NCBI RefSeq assembly: GCF_002831685.1
Contig: NZ_CP025119.1
Span: 1,523,001-1,587,000, forward strand
Direction: 5' to 3'
Source of the DNA: Polaribacter sp. ALD11
GTDB lineage: Bacteria; Bacteroidota; Bacteroidia; Flavobacteriales; Flavobacteriaceae
DNA: 64,000 bases
Part shown: positions 43,389 to 51,960 of the stretch, piece after piece
How the letters are laid out: every line of letters starts with the position of its first letter
Position numbering within the stretch: the stretch's first letter is position 1
Notes under the pieces: model-generated
Told to the model about the DNA's origin: nothing
What the model saw: only the letters and a program-made list of their open reading frames with translations
Database searches by the model: none
Translations under genes and position numbers: made by a program

Positions 43389-44396
43389 TTACCATCTAAT
43401 TATAACACTTCCCCAAGTAAAACCACTACCAAAAGCAGCCAAAACAACTAAATCGTTGTCTTTTATTTTACCAAGTTCCCAAGCTTCTGTTAAGGCAATA
43501 ATTACAGATGCAGCCGTAGTGTTTCCGTATTTCATAATATTGTTATACACTTTGTCATCAGACAACTGAAACTTCTTCTGTATAAACTGTGCAATTCGTA
43601 AATTCGCTTGATGCGGAATTAACATATCGATATCTGATTTCTCTAAATTATTTGCTTGTAAACCCTCTACAATTGCTTCAGAAAAACGAGTAATAGCGTG
43701 TTTAAATACAAACTGACCATTCATATAAGGATAATAAGAAACGTCATCAGGATCATTTGCTTCTAAAATTTCTGGCACCCAACGTTGAGTAGAAGGTCCT
43801 TCTAAAGCCAATTCTTTTGCGTGTTTTCCTTCCGAATGTAAATGAGAAGATAAGATTCCTTTTCCTGCTTCTTCACTTCTAGAAAGTACTGCAGCTCCTG
43901 CCCCATCACCAAATATTACAGAAACATTTCTTCCTCTTGTAGATCTATCTAACCCACCAGAATGATTTTCTGAACCAATAACCAAAATATTTTTATACAT
44001 ACCGGTTTTTATAAATTGGTCTGCAACAGACATCGCATAAATAAAACCAGAACATTGGTTTCGAACATCTAAAGCACCAATTGTTGGCATTTCTAACATG
44101 TCTTGTATTTGAACGCCACCTCCAGGAAAATACATATCTGGACTTAAAGTTGCAAAGACAATAAAATCGATGTCGTCCTTTGTTAAACCCGATCTTTCAA
44201 TAGCGATTCTAGCAGCTTTTGCGCCCATAACCGCGGTTGTATCTCCTGTTTTTGGATCAATCCAACGTCTTTCTTTTATCCCTGTTCTTTCTTGAATCCA
44301 TTCATCAGAAGTTTCCATAAACTCCTTTAAATCGTCATTTGTTACAACGTTTTCAGGAACATAATACCCAAGTCCGGTTATTTTTGAATTATACAT
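43389..44396 (-). CDS. fabH: Beta-ketoacyl-ACP synthase III
   Basis: A 335-residue thiolase-fold enzyme. The catalytic triad is Cys115 (VRNQCSGF), His262 (IPHQANLRI) and Asn292 (YGNTTAAS). The ATG at 44396 gives the family N terminus MYNSKITGLGYYVPENVV; an in-frame ATG 36 bases upstream would add an unrelated leader. It condenses acetyl-CoA or branched primers with malonyl-ACP to begin fatty acid synthesis. Not linked to a fab cluster here. Divergent from htpG. Confidence 0.95.
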   Translation of the reverse strand: MYNSKITGLGYYVPENVVTNDDLKEFMETSDEWIQERTGIKERRWIDPKTGDTTAVMGAKAARIAIERSGLTKDDIDFIVFATLSPDMYFPGGGVQIQDMLEMPTIGALDVRNQCSGFIYAMSVADQFIKTGMYKNILVIGSENHSGGLDRSTRGRNVSVIFGDGAGAAVLSRSEEAGKGILSSHLHSEGKHAKELALEGPSTQRWVPEILEANDPDDVSYYPYMNGQFVFKHAITRFSEAIVEGLQANNLEKSDIDMLIPHQANLRIAQFIQKKFQLSDDKVYNNIMKYGNTTAASVIIALTEAWELGKIKDNDLVVLAAFGSGFTWGSVIIRW

Positions 44397-44504
44397 AGTG
44401 TATATTTTATTTGCTTTTGTTTGTAAAAGCAAAAATAGTGAATTTTCTTTTCATTGATATTCTGTCTAAAATGTTCCTTTTCTGTCATCTTGTCACAATA
44501 GCCT

Positions 44505-44523
44505 GTTTGGTATTTTTTTTGAC
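44505..44523 (+). promoter_or_regulatory. Possible sigma-54-type promoter of htpG
   Basis: TTGG at 44507-44510 followed by TATTTTTTTT and TTGA ending at 44522 approximates the -24/-12 pattern TGGYAYR-N4-TTGCA (TGG-TAT-T-TTTT-TTGAC). A transcript start near 44533 would leave a leader of about 34 bases. Upstream, CTGTCATCTTGTCACAA (44482-44498) is an imperfect dyad suited to an activator. Flavobacteria encode rpoN, so it is plausible but unproven. Confidence 0.4.
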
Positions 44524-44566
44524 TATTAGATATCACAAATAATAAATTAAACAAAACAGACATAAA

Positions 44567-46474
44567 ATGGCAAAAGGAAATATTAATGTATCGGTAGAAA
44601 ATATTTTTCCACTGATTAAAAAATTCTTATATTCAGATCACGAAATCTTTTTACGTGAATTAATTTCTAACGGAACAGATGCAACTTCTAAGTTAAAGCA
44701 CTTAATTGCTATTGGTGAAGCTAAAACTGAATTAGGTGATGCTAAGATTGAAGTAAGCATCGATAAAGAAGCGAAGACAATTACCATTAAAGATCAAGGT
44801 TTAGGAATGACTGCAGATGAGGTTGAGAAATACATCAACCAAATTGCATTTTCTGGCGCTGAAGAATTTTTAGATAAATATAAAGACAACGAAGCAGGAA
44901 TTATTGGGCATTTTGGTCTTGGTTTTTACTCTGCTTTTATGGTTGCAGAAAAAGTAGAATTAATTACAAAGTCTTTTAAAGATGCACCAGCTGCACATTG
45001 GACGTGTGATGGTTCTCCTGAATTTACTTTAGTAGAACACGATAAGTCTGATAGAGGAACTGAAATTATCTTGCACATTGCAGCAGATTCTTTAGATTTC
45101 TTAGAAGAAAGTAAAATTGGTGGTTTATTAAACAAATACAACCGTTTTAACCAAGTACCAATTAAATTTGGAACAGAAGAAATTAACGATCCTGAGTTTA
45201 CGCCAGCAACTACAAAAGATGCAGAAGGTAAAGAGACTACAGAAGCACACAAACAAATTACGGTTGATAATATCATAAACAACACAGCACCTGCTTGGAC
45301 TAAAATGCCTACAGATTTAACTGAAAAAGATTATGAAGATTTCTACAGAGAATTGTATCCAATGCAATTTGAAGAGTCTTTATTTCACATTCACTTAAAT
45401 GTTGATTATCCTTTTAACTTAACAGGAATTTTATTCTTCCCGAAGTTAAGTCCGTCAATGGATATGCAAAAGGACAAGATTCAATTGTACCAAAATCAGG
45501 TTTTTGTAACCGATAATGTAGAAGGAATTGTTCCTGACTTTTTACAAATGTTAAAAGGTGTGATTGATTCTCCAGACATTCCTTTAAATGTTTCTCGTTC
45601 TGGTTTACAAGCAGACGGAGCTGTAAAGAAAATATCTGGTTACATTACTAAGAAAGTAGGTGATAAATTAGCTTCTCTATTCAAAAAAGACAGAGCAGAT
45701 TTTGAAACAAAATGGAACGATATTAAAGTAATTATTGAATACGGAATGTTGTCTGAAGATAAATTCTTTGACAAGGCACAGAAATTTGCATTGTACCCAA
45801 CAGTAGCAGACACGTATTTTACATTTGATGAATTAATTGAAAAAACAAAAGGTTCTCAGACCGATAAGGATGGAAATCATGTTATTTTATATACTTCAAA
45901 TAAAGAAGCACAACACAGTTACATTCAAGATATAACTGCCAAAGGATATGAAATTTTAGTTTTAGACTCTCCAATTATTTCGCATTTAATGCAGAAGTTA
46001 GAAGGTGCTGGCGAAAAAGTAAAATTTACAAGAGTAGATTCTGATCATGTAGATAATTTAATTAAGAAAGACGAGAACGTAATTTCTAAATTATCTGAAG
46101 AAGAAATAACAACTTTAAAGCCAATTATAGAAGGTGCTGTTAATTCTAAATCTTACACAGTTCAATTAGAAGCGATGGATTCTGCTTCTTCTCCGTTTAT
46201 TATTACGGTTCCAGAATTTATGCGTAGAATGAAAGAGATGCAAGCTTCTGGTGGTGGAGGTGGCATGATGGGAATGGGTAATTTTCCTGACATGTATAAT
46301 TTAGTGGTAAACACAAATAGCCCTTTAGTTTCTGAAATCTTAAATAATAAAGATGAAGCAGCACAGAAGCATCTAATTTCTCAAGCTTTTGATTTGGCAA
46401 AATTATCTCAGAACCTTTTACATGGTGAAGAGTTAACCAAGTTTATCAAACGTTCTTACGAATTGATTAAATAG
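44567..46474 (+). CDS. htpG: Molecular chaperone HtpG (Hsp90)
   Basis: A 635-residue Hsp90. The N-terminal ATPase domain has ELISNGTDATSKLKHL, DQGLGMTADEVEKYINQIAF and GHFGLGFYSAFMVAEKVELI; the middle domain has the catalytic arginine region NVSRSGLQAD; a C-terminal dimer domain follows, with a glycine/methionine linker around GGGGGMMGMGNF before it. Cytosolic ATP-dependent chaperone for late folding of clients. Monocistronic, with a terminator at 46590-46620. Start ATG is preceded by MAKGNINVSVENIFPL, as expected. Confidence 0.97.
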   Translation: MAKGNINVSVENIFPLIKKFLYSDHEIFLRELISNGTDATSKLKHLIAIGEAKTELGDAKIEVSIDKEAKTITIKDQGLGMTADEVEKYINQIAFSGAEEFLDKYKDNEAGIIGHFGLGFYSAFMVAEKVELITKSFKDAPAAHWTCDGSPEFTLVEHDKSDRGTEIILHIAADSLDFLEESKIGGLLNKYNRFNQVPIKFGTEEINDPEFTPATTKDAEGKETTEAHKQITVDNIINNTAPAWTKMPTDLTEKDYEDFYRELYPMQFEESLFHIHLNVDYPFNLTGILFFPKLSPSMDMQKDKIQLYQNQVFVTDNVEGIVPDFLQMLKGVIDSPDIPLNVSRSGLQADGAVKKISGYITKKVGDKLASLFKKDRADFETKWNDIKVIIEYGMLSEDKFFDKAQKFALYPTVADTYFTFDELIEKTKGSQTDKDGNHVILYTSNKEAQHSYIQDITAKGYEILVLDSPIISHLMQKLEGAGEKVKFTRVDSDHVDNLIKKDENVISKLSEEEITTLKPIIEGAVNSKSYTVQLEAMDSASSPFIITVPEFMRRMKEMQASGGGGGMMGMGNFPDMYNLVVNTNSPLVSEILNNKDEAAQKHLISQAFDLAKLSQNLLHGEELTKFIKRSYELIK

Positions 46475-46507
46475 TTCATAGCAAATTCTTACATATATTA
46501 AAAAAAC

Positions 46508-46579
46508 GTCATTAAGAGTAAGAATAACTAAGTAATCTACTTTTTAATAATAAGATTGCATTACTACATTCGAAATGAC
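46508..46579. repeat. Diverged GTCATTGCGAGG-type repeat
   Basis: GTCATTAAGAGTAAGAATAA (46508-46527) continuing to CTAAGTAATCT matches the half unit at 16333-16363 at most positions, and AATGAC at 46574-46579 closes the palindrome. The copy is decayed: the internal arms no longer pair well. It lies in the 3' region of htpG. Confidence 0.6.
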
Positions 46580-46589
46580 TTATAAAACC

Positions 46590-46620
46590 AAAACCTCTTT
46601 GTTAATTCAAAGAGGTTTTT
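46590..46620 (+). terminator. Terminator of htpG
   Basis: Perfect 12-base stem AAAACCTCTTTG (46590-46601) / CAAAGAGGTTTT (46608-46619), loop TTAATT, then a T run. Confidence 0.92.
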
Positions 46621-46732
46621 AGTTTGTAAGAATTACTTCTAACTCATTAAAAAAATAACCAAACTTCTTTTAAAGCAGAATTTTATCAACTAGAAAATAA
46701 ATAGTAATTTTATCTTTTTAAAATATAAAATT

Positions 46733-47620
46733 ATGAAGTGGAGAGGAAATAGAAAAAGTTCTAATGTAGATGACCGAAGAGGCGCCTCTTCTGGAAGAAG
46801 TTCTGGTGGTTTAAACCCAATGTTAATCGGTTTAATCTTAAAATTAGTTACATCAAAAAAAGGATTAGTTATTATAGCCATTGTTGGTGCTGTAATGTAC
46901 TTTACAGGTACAAACCCTTTAAATTTACTTACAGGAAACACCAATAATCAAATACAATCTTCAGGTTCTTATAAAGGAACCCCAGAAGAAAAGGACTTGG
47001 TAGATTTAACCAAACGTGTTTTAATAAGTACAGAAGATGTTTGGAATAAATTAATTCCCAATTACAAAGAGCCAATTTTAGTACTTTTTACGGGTTCTGT
47101 AAACTCTGCTTGTGGTTCTGCTTCTAGTGCAACTGGACCTTTTTATTGTCCTGGTGATGATAAGTTATATATAGATTTAAGCTTCTTTCAAGAAATGAGT
47201 AGAAAACTAAATGCTCCTGGAGATTTTGCACAAGCCTACGTAATTGCTCATGAAGTTGGTCACCATATACAGAATATTACAGGAATAAACAGACAAGTAC
47301 AACAACTTCGTGGTAAAGTTAGCCAAACGGAATACAACAGGTATTCTGTAATGTTAGAATTACAGGCAGATTTTTACGCTGGTGTTTGGGCACATCACTC
47401 TCAAAAAACAGATTTAATCTTAGAACCTGGTGATTTACAAGAAGCACTTAATGCTGCCAATGCTATTGGAGATGATCGTTTACAAAAACAGTCTACAGGT
47501 CGCGTTGTACCAGATTCTTTTACACATGGTACTTCTGCTCAAAGAATGCGTTGGTTTAAAAAAGGCTATGAAACAGGTGATGTAAATCAAGGTGATACTT
47601 TTAACGCAGATTCTTTATAA
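46733..47620 (+). CDS. Neutral zinc metallopeptidase, YpfJ family
   Basis: A 295-residue protein. A soluble N terminus (KWRGNRKSSNVDDRRGASSG) precedes one membrane helix (about residues 41-62). The peptidase domain has the zincin motif HEVGHH (His173, Glu174, His177) and, later, a conserved ELQADFYAGVWAHH with the likely third ligand. Length and the early RKSSNVDDRRG signature fit YpfJ/DUF-type neutral metallopeptidases. The active site would face the periplasm; substrate unknown. It precedes a GNAT gene on the same strand. Confidence 0.92.
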   Translation: MKWRGNRKSSNVDDRRGASSGRSSGGLNPMLIGLILKLVTSKKGLVIIAIVGAVMYFTGTNPLNLLTGNTNNQIQSSGSYKGTPEEKDLVDLTKRVLISTEDVWNKLIPNYKEPILVLFTGSVNSACGSASSATGPFYCPGDDKLYIDLSFFQEMSRKLNAPGDFAQAYVIAHEVGHHIQNITGINRQVQQLRGKVSQTEYNRYSVMLELQADFYAGVWAHHSQKTDLILEPGDLQEALNAANAIGDDRLQKQSTGRVVPDSFTHGTSAQRMRWFKKGYETGDVNQGDTFNADSL

Positions 47621-47633
47621 GCAACCAAACAGC

Positions 47634-48149
47634 ATGATTCAAATTAAAAAAGCAAAAATTAAAGATGTAAAAGCGCTCTCTATAGTTGGCAAAAAAGCAT
47701 TTTTTACGCCTCATAAAGAAGTAATTCCTAAAGAAATTATGAAGACGTACTTAGAAAACAGTTTTAGTGAAGAGAACTTAGTAAAGGAAATTACAAACCC
47801 AGATTATCAATATAATTTAATTTACGTTAAGGACGATTTAGCTGGTTTTTCAAAAATAATTATCAACCAAGAAAACGAAAACATACACAATACAAATATA
47901 ACCAAGATGGAACGCTTGTATTTAGTGGAAGACTTTTATGGCTTGGGTTTAGGAAAAAAATTGTTTCAACACAATTTAAAATTAGTAAAACAGCAAAACC
48001 AAAAAGGCATTTGGTTGTATGTTTGGATAAAAAATGACAGAGCTCTTGCCTTTTATAAAAAAGCAGGGTTTAAAAAAATTGCTTCTTACGACTTCCCTAT
48101 TTCCGATACAGAAACAAGAATAAATGATGTTTTATATTTAGAATTTTAG
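47634..48149 (+). CDS. GNAT-family N-acetyltransferase
   Basis: A 171-residue acetyltransferase. An in-frame upstream ATG exists 42 bases earlier inside the preceding gene; the ATG at 47634 gives the usual N terminus MIQIKKAKIKDVKALS. GNAT motif A is VEDFYGLGLGKKLFQHNLKL with the Q/R-x-x-G-x-G/A-like GLGLGK turn, and motif B is WIKNDRALAFYKKAGFKKIA. It acetylates an unknown amine (spermidine, aminoglycoside-like or peptide). Follows the zinc metallopeptidase by 13 bases. Confidence 0.88.
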   Translation: MIQIKKAKIKDVKALSIVGKKAFFTPHKEVIPKEIMKTYLENSFSEENLVKEITNPDYQYNLIYVKDDLAGFSKIIINQENENIHNTNITKMERLYLVEDFYGLGLGKKLFQHNLKLVKQQNQKGIWLYVWIKNDRALAFYKKAGFKKIASYDFPISDTETRINDVLYLEF

Positions 48150-48315
48150 CTTAAAAATATCCTTCACAATGTAAAAAAATAAGTTAAAAAAGATATGAAT
48201 GCATACTTTTTTAACTATTAATCGTAATATTGCAATAAATAAATTGAAATAAGTTTAACTAAATCAGAAATATTTACAGAACAACAAAATAAAATTGCTG
48301 CTAAAAAATAAAATT

Positions 48316-48786
48316 ATGAAACTATCAGAAATTAAAGATCACTTAAAAGGTTTAGAGAAAATAGGCTTTCAATTACCAAATGGAGAAATGGTTAAACCAC
48401 ACTTTCACGTTACAGAAGTTGGTAAAATAACAAAAGACTTTATTGATTGTGGTGGTAAAGTAAGAAGCGAAACCGTTATTAACTTTCAGCTTTGGGAAGA
48501 AAATGATTATGATCACAGATTGCATCCCGAGAAATTAGTAAACATCATAGAACTTTCTGAAAAGATGTTTAAGTTTGATAATTTAGAAATTGAAGTAGAA
48601 TATCAAGGAAAAGAAACCATTGGTAAATTTGGTTTAGATTTTGACGGAACTAATTTTTTGTTAACTTCTAAATTAACAGCTTGTTTGGCTTTAGATGCTT
48701 GCGGAATTCCGTCAGAGAAACCAACCCTTGCTTTTGCTGAAGTAGCCAAAGGTAATTCTTGTGAACCTGGTTCTGGCTGTTGTTAG
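48316..48786 (+). CDS. DUF6428 family protein
   Basis: A 156-residue soluble protein. The ATG at 48316 gives MKLSEIKDHLKGLEKIGFQL; an upstream in-frame ATG adds seven lysine/leucine residues only. It has a KPHFHVTEVGKITKDFIDCG histidine/cysteine segment and ends CEPGSGCC. DUF6428 members are usually found beside arsR and an arsenate reductase-like phosphatase in arsenic resistance operons. No such neighbours are present. A metal-binding role is inferred from the His and Cys clusters. Confidence 0.8.
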   Translation: MKLSEIKDHLKGLEKIGFQLPNGEMVKPHFHVTEVGKITKDFIDCGGKVRSETVINFQLWEENDYDHRLHPEKLVNIIELSEKMFKFDNLEIEVEYQGKETIGKFGLDFDGTNFLLTSKLTACLALDACGIPSEKPTLAFAEVAKGNSCEPGSGCC

Positions 48787-48866
48787 GTAATTTTAAGCCA
48801 AAGTAAAAAAGAGTTTCGCTTGTTTTTAAACTTATAAATCTTAACTTAGCTAAGTACCTCAGCTTT

Positions 48867-48888
48867 AAAAGACTTGTCTTTTTTTTTT
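48867..48888 (+). terminator. Short terminator after DUF6428
   Basis: AAAAGACTTGTCTTTT (48867-48882) followed by a T run. The stem is AAAAGA/TCTTTT with loop CTTG; short, so termination efficiency is uncertain. Confidence 0.6.
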
Positions 48889-48944
48889 ATATTAAAATGA
48901 CAATCGTTTACAGATAAGGTCTAAATAAAAAATAAAATTAGATA

Positions 48945-49844
48945 ATGGCGTTTGTAGATTATTATAAAGTTTTTGGCATTTCTAAAAATGCAACTGAGAA
49001 GGAAATTAAAACCGCATATCGTAAACTCGCTCGAAAGTTTCATCCCGATATAAACCCAGACAATAAGGATGCTGAACTAAAATTTAAGGAAATTAATGAG
49101 GCTAACCAAGTTTTAAGTGATCCAGAAAATCGAAAGAAATACGATACGTATGGTGAAAACTGGAAACATGGTGCAGAATACCAACAAGCCCAGAATCAGC
49201 AACAAAGGCAACACCAATCTCAAAACCAATCTGGTCAACAAGGGTTTTCTGAGGAAGCATATTCAGATTTTTTCGAATCTATGTTTGGAGGCGCAAACGG
49301 TTCTTCAAGACAAAGACAAAGTCCGAGATTTAAAGGTCAGGATTTTAATGCAGAACTGCACTTAAATCTTAAAGACGTTTACACATCTCATCAGCAAGTT
49401 TTAACGGTTAATGGTAAAAAGATAAGGTTAACTGTTCCAGCTGGTGTAGAAAACGGGCAAGTTATAAAAATTAAAGACAAAGGAGATAAGGGTGCAAACG
49501 GCGGACCGAATGGAGATTTGTACCTAACATTTATTATTGATAATCATACAGATTTTAAACGGGTTGGCAATAATTTATATCAGAATGTAAGCTTAGACTT
49601 ATATACATCTATTTTAGGTGGTGAATTAACTGTAGATACATTTAATGGTAAAGTGAAACTTAATATAAAGCCAGAAACTAAGAATGAATCTAAAGTAAAA
49701 TTAAAAGGGAAAGGCTTTCCTATTTACAAAAATGAAGAAAAATTTGGCGATTTAATCATCACTTATATCATAGAGATACCTACGAACTTAAATAAGGAAG
49801 AAATTGAGTTGTTTAAGGAACTACAAAAAATGAAAGCAAAATGA
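48945..49844 (+). CDS. cbpA: DnaJ-class co-chaperone CbpA
   Basis: A 299-residue J-protein: J domain 1-70 with HPD at 33-35 and KKYDTYGENWKHG after it, a Gln-rich linker (about 75-110), and two DnaJ C-terminal beta domains beginning near DFNAELHLNLKDVYTSH. There is no zinc-finger region, as in CbpA/DjlA-like type B proteins. It stimulates DnaK and can bind DNA in E. coli. It overlaps cbpM by 4 bases, the usual pairing with its modulator. Confidence 0.93.
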   Translation: MAFVDYYKVFGISKNATEKEIKTAYRKLARKFHPDINPDNKDAELKFKEINEANQVLSDPENRKKYDTYGENWKHGAEYQQAQNQQQRQHQSQNQSGQQGFSEEAYSDFFESMFGGANGSSRQRQSPRFKGQDFNAELHLNLKDVYTSHQQVLTVNGKKIRLTVPAGVENGQVIKIKDKGDKGANGGPNGDLYLTFIIDNHTDFKRVGNNLYQNVSLDLYTSILGGELTVDTFNGKVKLNIKPETKNESKVKLKGKGFPIYKNEEKFGDLIITYIIEIPTNLNKEEIELFKELQKMKAK

Positions 49845-50137
49845 TACAAAAATATTTAATACCAACGCAAACCATTTGTACTCATTATAATATTGAAATA
49901 TCTTTTGTAGATACTTTAAACCAAATGGGGCTAATTCAAATTGAAATTATCGAGCAAGAACAATTCATTCATCAAGAGCAAATTGGTAATCTCGAAAAAA
50001 TTATTAGGCTTTACAATGAACTACATGTAAACTTAGAAGGTATAGATGTAGTTTTAAACCTTTTAAACAAAGAAAAAGAGTTGAAAAATGAAGTAATTTC
50101 CCTAAAAAATAGGTTAAGACTTTATGAAAATGATTAA
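49841..50137 (+). CDS. cbpM: Chaperone modulator CbpM
   Basis: A 98-residue helical protein: MIQKYLIPTQTICTHYNIEI, a central HQEQIGNLEKIIRLYNELHV and GIDVVLNLLNKEKELKNEVI. The pattern of a MerR-like small fold and the 4-base overlap with cbpA identify it as CbpM, the inhibitor that binds the J domain of CbpA. Confidence comes largely from context. Confidence 0.85.
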   Translation: MIQKYLIPTQTICTHYNIEISFVDTLNQMGLIQIEIIEQEQFIHQEQIGNLEKIIRLYNELHVNLEGIDVVLNLLNKEKELKNEVISLKNRLRLYEND

Positions 50138-50153
50138 AAAGTAACTAATTTCA

Positions 50154-50198
50154 TTTTTTTGCCAACCATTGTTATATAAATCGTTGGCAAAAAAAAAA
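50154..50198. terminator. Bidirectional terminator between cbpM and rluD
   Basis: Stem TTTTTTTGCCAAC (50154-50166) / GTTGGCAAAAAAA (50183-50195) with a 16-base loop. The TTGCCAAC core is the same as in the repeat around the orphan lipoprotein at 60241-60765. Confidence 0.85.
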
Positions 50199-50202
50199 TA
50201 TA

Positions 50203-51243
50203 TTACTCTATTTCTACATCTTTAGAATTCTCAGAATACGTTCTCCATTTCTCTAAACAATCTGTAATGTCTTGAGGAACTTCAGAATTAAAACGCATAA
50301 ACTCTCCTGTTGTAGGATGTGTAAATCCTAAAGTTTTTGCGTGTAATGCTTGTCTTGGTAACACTTTAAAGCAATTATTTACAAACTGCTTGTATTTGGT
50401 AAAGGTTGTACCTTTTAAAACATCATCTCCACCATAACGTTCGTCATTAAAAAGTGTATGACCAATATGTTTAAAGTGTGCTCTAATTTGATGCGTTCTA
50501 CCCGTTTCTAATTTACATTGTACTAAAGTTACATAGGTAAGTCTTTCTAAAACTTTATAATGTGTAACTGCATGTTTCCCAAAATCTCCATCAGGAAAAA
50601 CAGCCATTTGCAAACGATTTTTTAAACTTCTACCTATATTTCCTTCTATTCTACCTTCATCATCTTCTACATGCCCCCAAACCAATGCATAATACAAACG
50701 TTCTGTAGTTCTGTCGAAAAACTGACGTGATAAGTTCGCCATTGCAGATTCTGTTTTTGCAACCACTAATAATCCGCTAGTATCTTTATCGATTCTATGC
50801 ACCAAACCTGGTCTTTCATTAGAATTTGTAGGTAAATTTTCTATGTGGTGAATTAAACCGTTCACCAAAGTACCAGAATAATTTCCATGTCCTGGATGCA
50901 CTACCATTCCTGCAGGTTTATTTACTACAATTACAGCATCATCTTCATAAATAATATCTAAAGGAATGTCTTCTGCAACTAATAAATTTTCTGCTGGCGG
51001 ATATGCTAAAACAATTCTAACAACATCATTCGGTTTAACTTTATGATTCGACTTTACAGCAACTTCATTCACCAAAACATTTCCTGCTTTTGCAGCTTGT
51101 TGTAATTTGCTTCTTGTAGCGTTTTCTATAAAATTCATTAAAAATTTGTCAACTCTTAATGGTTCTTGCCCAACACTTGCTACAAATTTATGGTGTTCGT
51201 ATAATTCTTCGTTCTCTAAATCTTGATTCTGATTTTCTTGCAA
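50203..51243 (-). CDS. rluD: RluA/RluD-family pseudouridine synthase
   Basis: A 346-residue protein: an S4 domain (about 25-85, VDKFLMNFIENATRSKLQQA) followed by the RluA-type catalytic domain with the aspartate motif GLVHRIDKDTSGLLVVAK and LETGRTHQIRAHFKHIGHTL. It isomerises uridines in 23S rRNA helix 69 (positions 1911, 1915, 1917 in E. coli numbering) if truly RluD; RluA/RluC specificity cannot be excluded. It is divergent from ddl with the PASTA gene in between. Confidence 0.9.
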   Translation of the reverse strand: MQENQNQDLENEELYEHHKFVASVGQEPLRVDKFLMNFIENATRSKLQQAAKAGNVLVNEVAVKSNHKVKPNDVVRIVLAYPPAENLLVAEDIPLDIIYEDDAVIVVNKPAGMVVHPGHGNYSGTLVNGLIHHIENLPTNSNERPGLVHRIDKDTSGLLVVAKTESAMANLSRQFFDRTTERLYYALVWGHVEDDEGRIEGNIGRSLKNRLQMAVFPDGDFGKHAVTHYKVLERLTYVTLVQCKLETGRTHQIRAHFKHIGHTLFNDERYGGDDVLKGTTFTKYKQFVNNCFKVLPRQALHAKTLGFTHPTTGEFMRFNSEVPQDITDCLEKWRTYSENSKDVEIE

Positions 51244-51311
51244 AATGGTTCTTCTAAATTACTGTTATTATTCACTCTAGCGACAACTTAAAATTGCTCA
51301 CTTACTATATT

Positions 51312-51887
51312 TTAACGCCCTCTTCCGTCACCTAAAACTAAATCTACAATAGAATTTAGCGGTAATTTATCTCCTTCGTTTATTATTTTTCCTTTAAAAC
51401 GCAAACCTCTTACAACATCTTTACCAATATCATTTACAAAGGTGTAATTTGTACCTACATTTAAACCCATTGCTCGTAATTGAGATGAGGCTTGTCTTTT
51501 TGTTCTTCCGTTTAGATTTGGCATCGAAATATCTCTGTATTTAGACGGATTTAATGTCAGGTATATTTTACGCTTTTCTTTTACAAAATCTCCTACTTCT
51601 GGCGTTTGCTCTATCACAGATTTTTTTGGATAATCTGGGTTGTAACTTGCGCTATCAATAATCTTATAATCTAAATCTAATTCTTTCAATTTTCTTTCAA
51701 CTTCGTCTAAAGATAATTTTTGTAAGTCTGGTACTTGTATCTTTTGGTTGTGATTTGTGGTGACTCCTAACCAAAATTTCAACGCAAAAACAAATAATAA
51801 TAAACCAACAATAGCTATTGCTATTTGAACAAAAAAGGTTTTACTTTTTAAAAATTGAACCAAACTCATAATCATTTTTTTAATCAC
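51312..51887 (-). CDS. PASTA-domain membrane protein
   Basis: A 191-residue protein: short cytoplasmic N terminus, one membrane helix (about residues 17-38), then two or three PASTA repeats, e.g. VPDLQKLSLDEVERKLKELD and MPNLNGRTKRQASSQLRAMG, each with the conserved turn and hydrophobic strand. PASTA domains bind peptidoglycan stem peptides or related surfaces. No kinase domain is present. The order rluD-PASTA-ddl-coaD is a familiar Flavobacteriia arrangement, from recall, and suggests a wall-linked role. Confidence 0.88.
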   Translation of the reverse strand: MIKKMIMSLVQFLKSKTFFVQIAIAIVGLLLFVFALKFWLGVTTNHNQKIQVPDLQKLSLDEVERKLKELDLDYKIIDSASYNPDYPKKSVIEQTPEVGDFVKEKRKIYLTLNPSKYRDISMPNLNGRTKRQASSQLRAMGLNVGTNYTFVNDIGKDVVRGLRFKGKIINEGDKLPLNSIVDLVLGDGRGR

Positions 51888-51947
51888 ACAAAGATATAAA
51901 AACTAAACGTTGCTATTTCTATTTATATTTTGATAAATTTGTTTTAT

Positions 51948-51955
51948 TATTTTTG
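51948..51955 (+). promoter_or_regulatory. -7 box of ddl, possibly leaderless
   Basis: TATTTTTG (51948-51955) fits TAnnTTTG and ends five bases before the ATG at 51961. A start at the expected place would make the ddl message leaderless. No clear -33 box at the ideal distance; TTTG at 51929-51932 is 15 bases away. Confidence 0.4.
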
Positions 51956-51960
51956 ATAAA

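Noticed and set aside
44397..44432. Upstream in-frame ATG for fabH
   Set aside because: It adds 12 residues before the invariant MYNSKITGLG start seen in the family.
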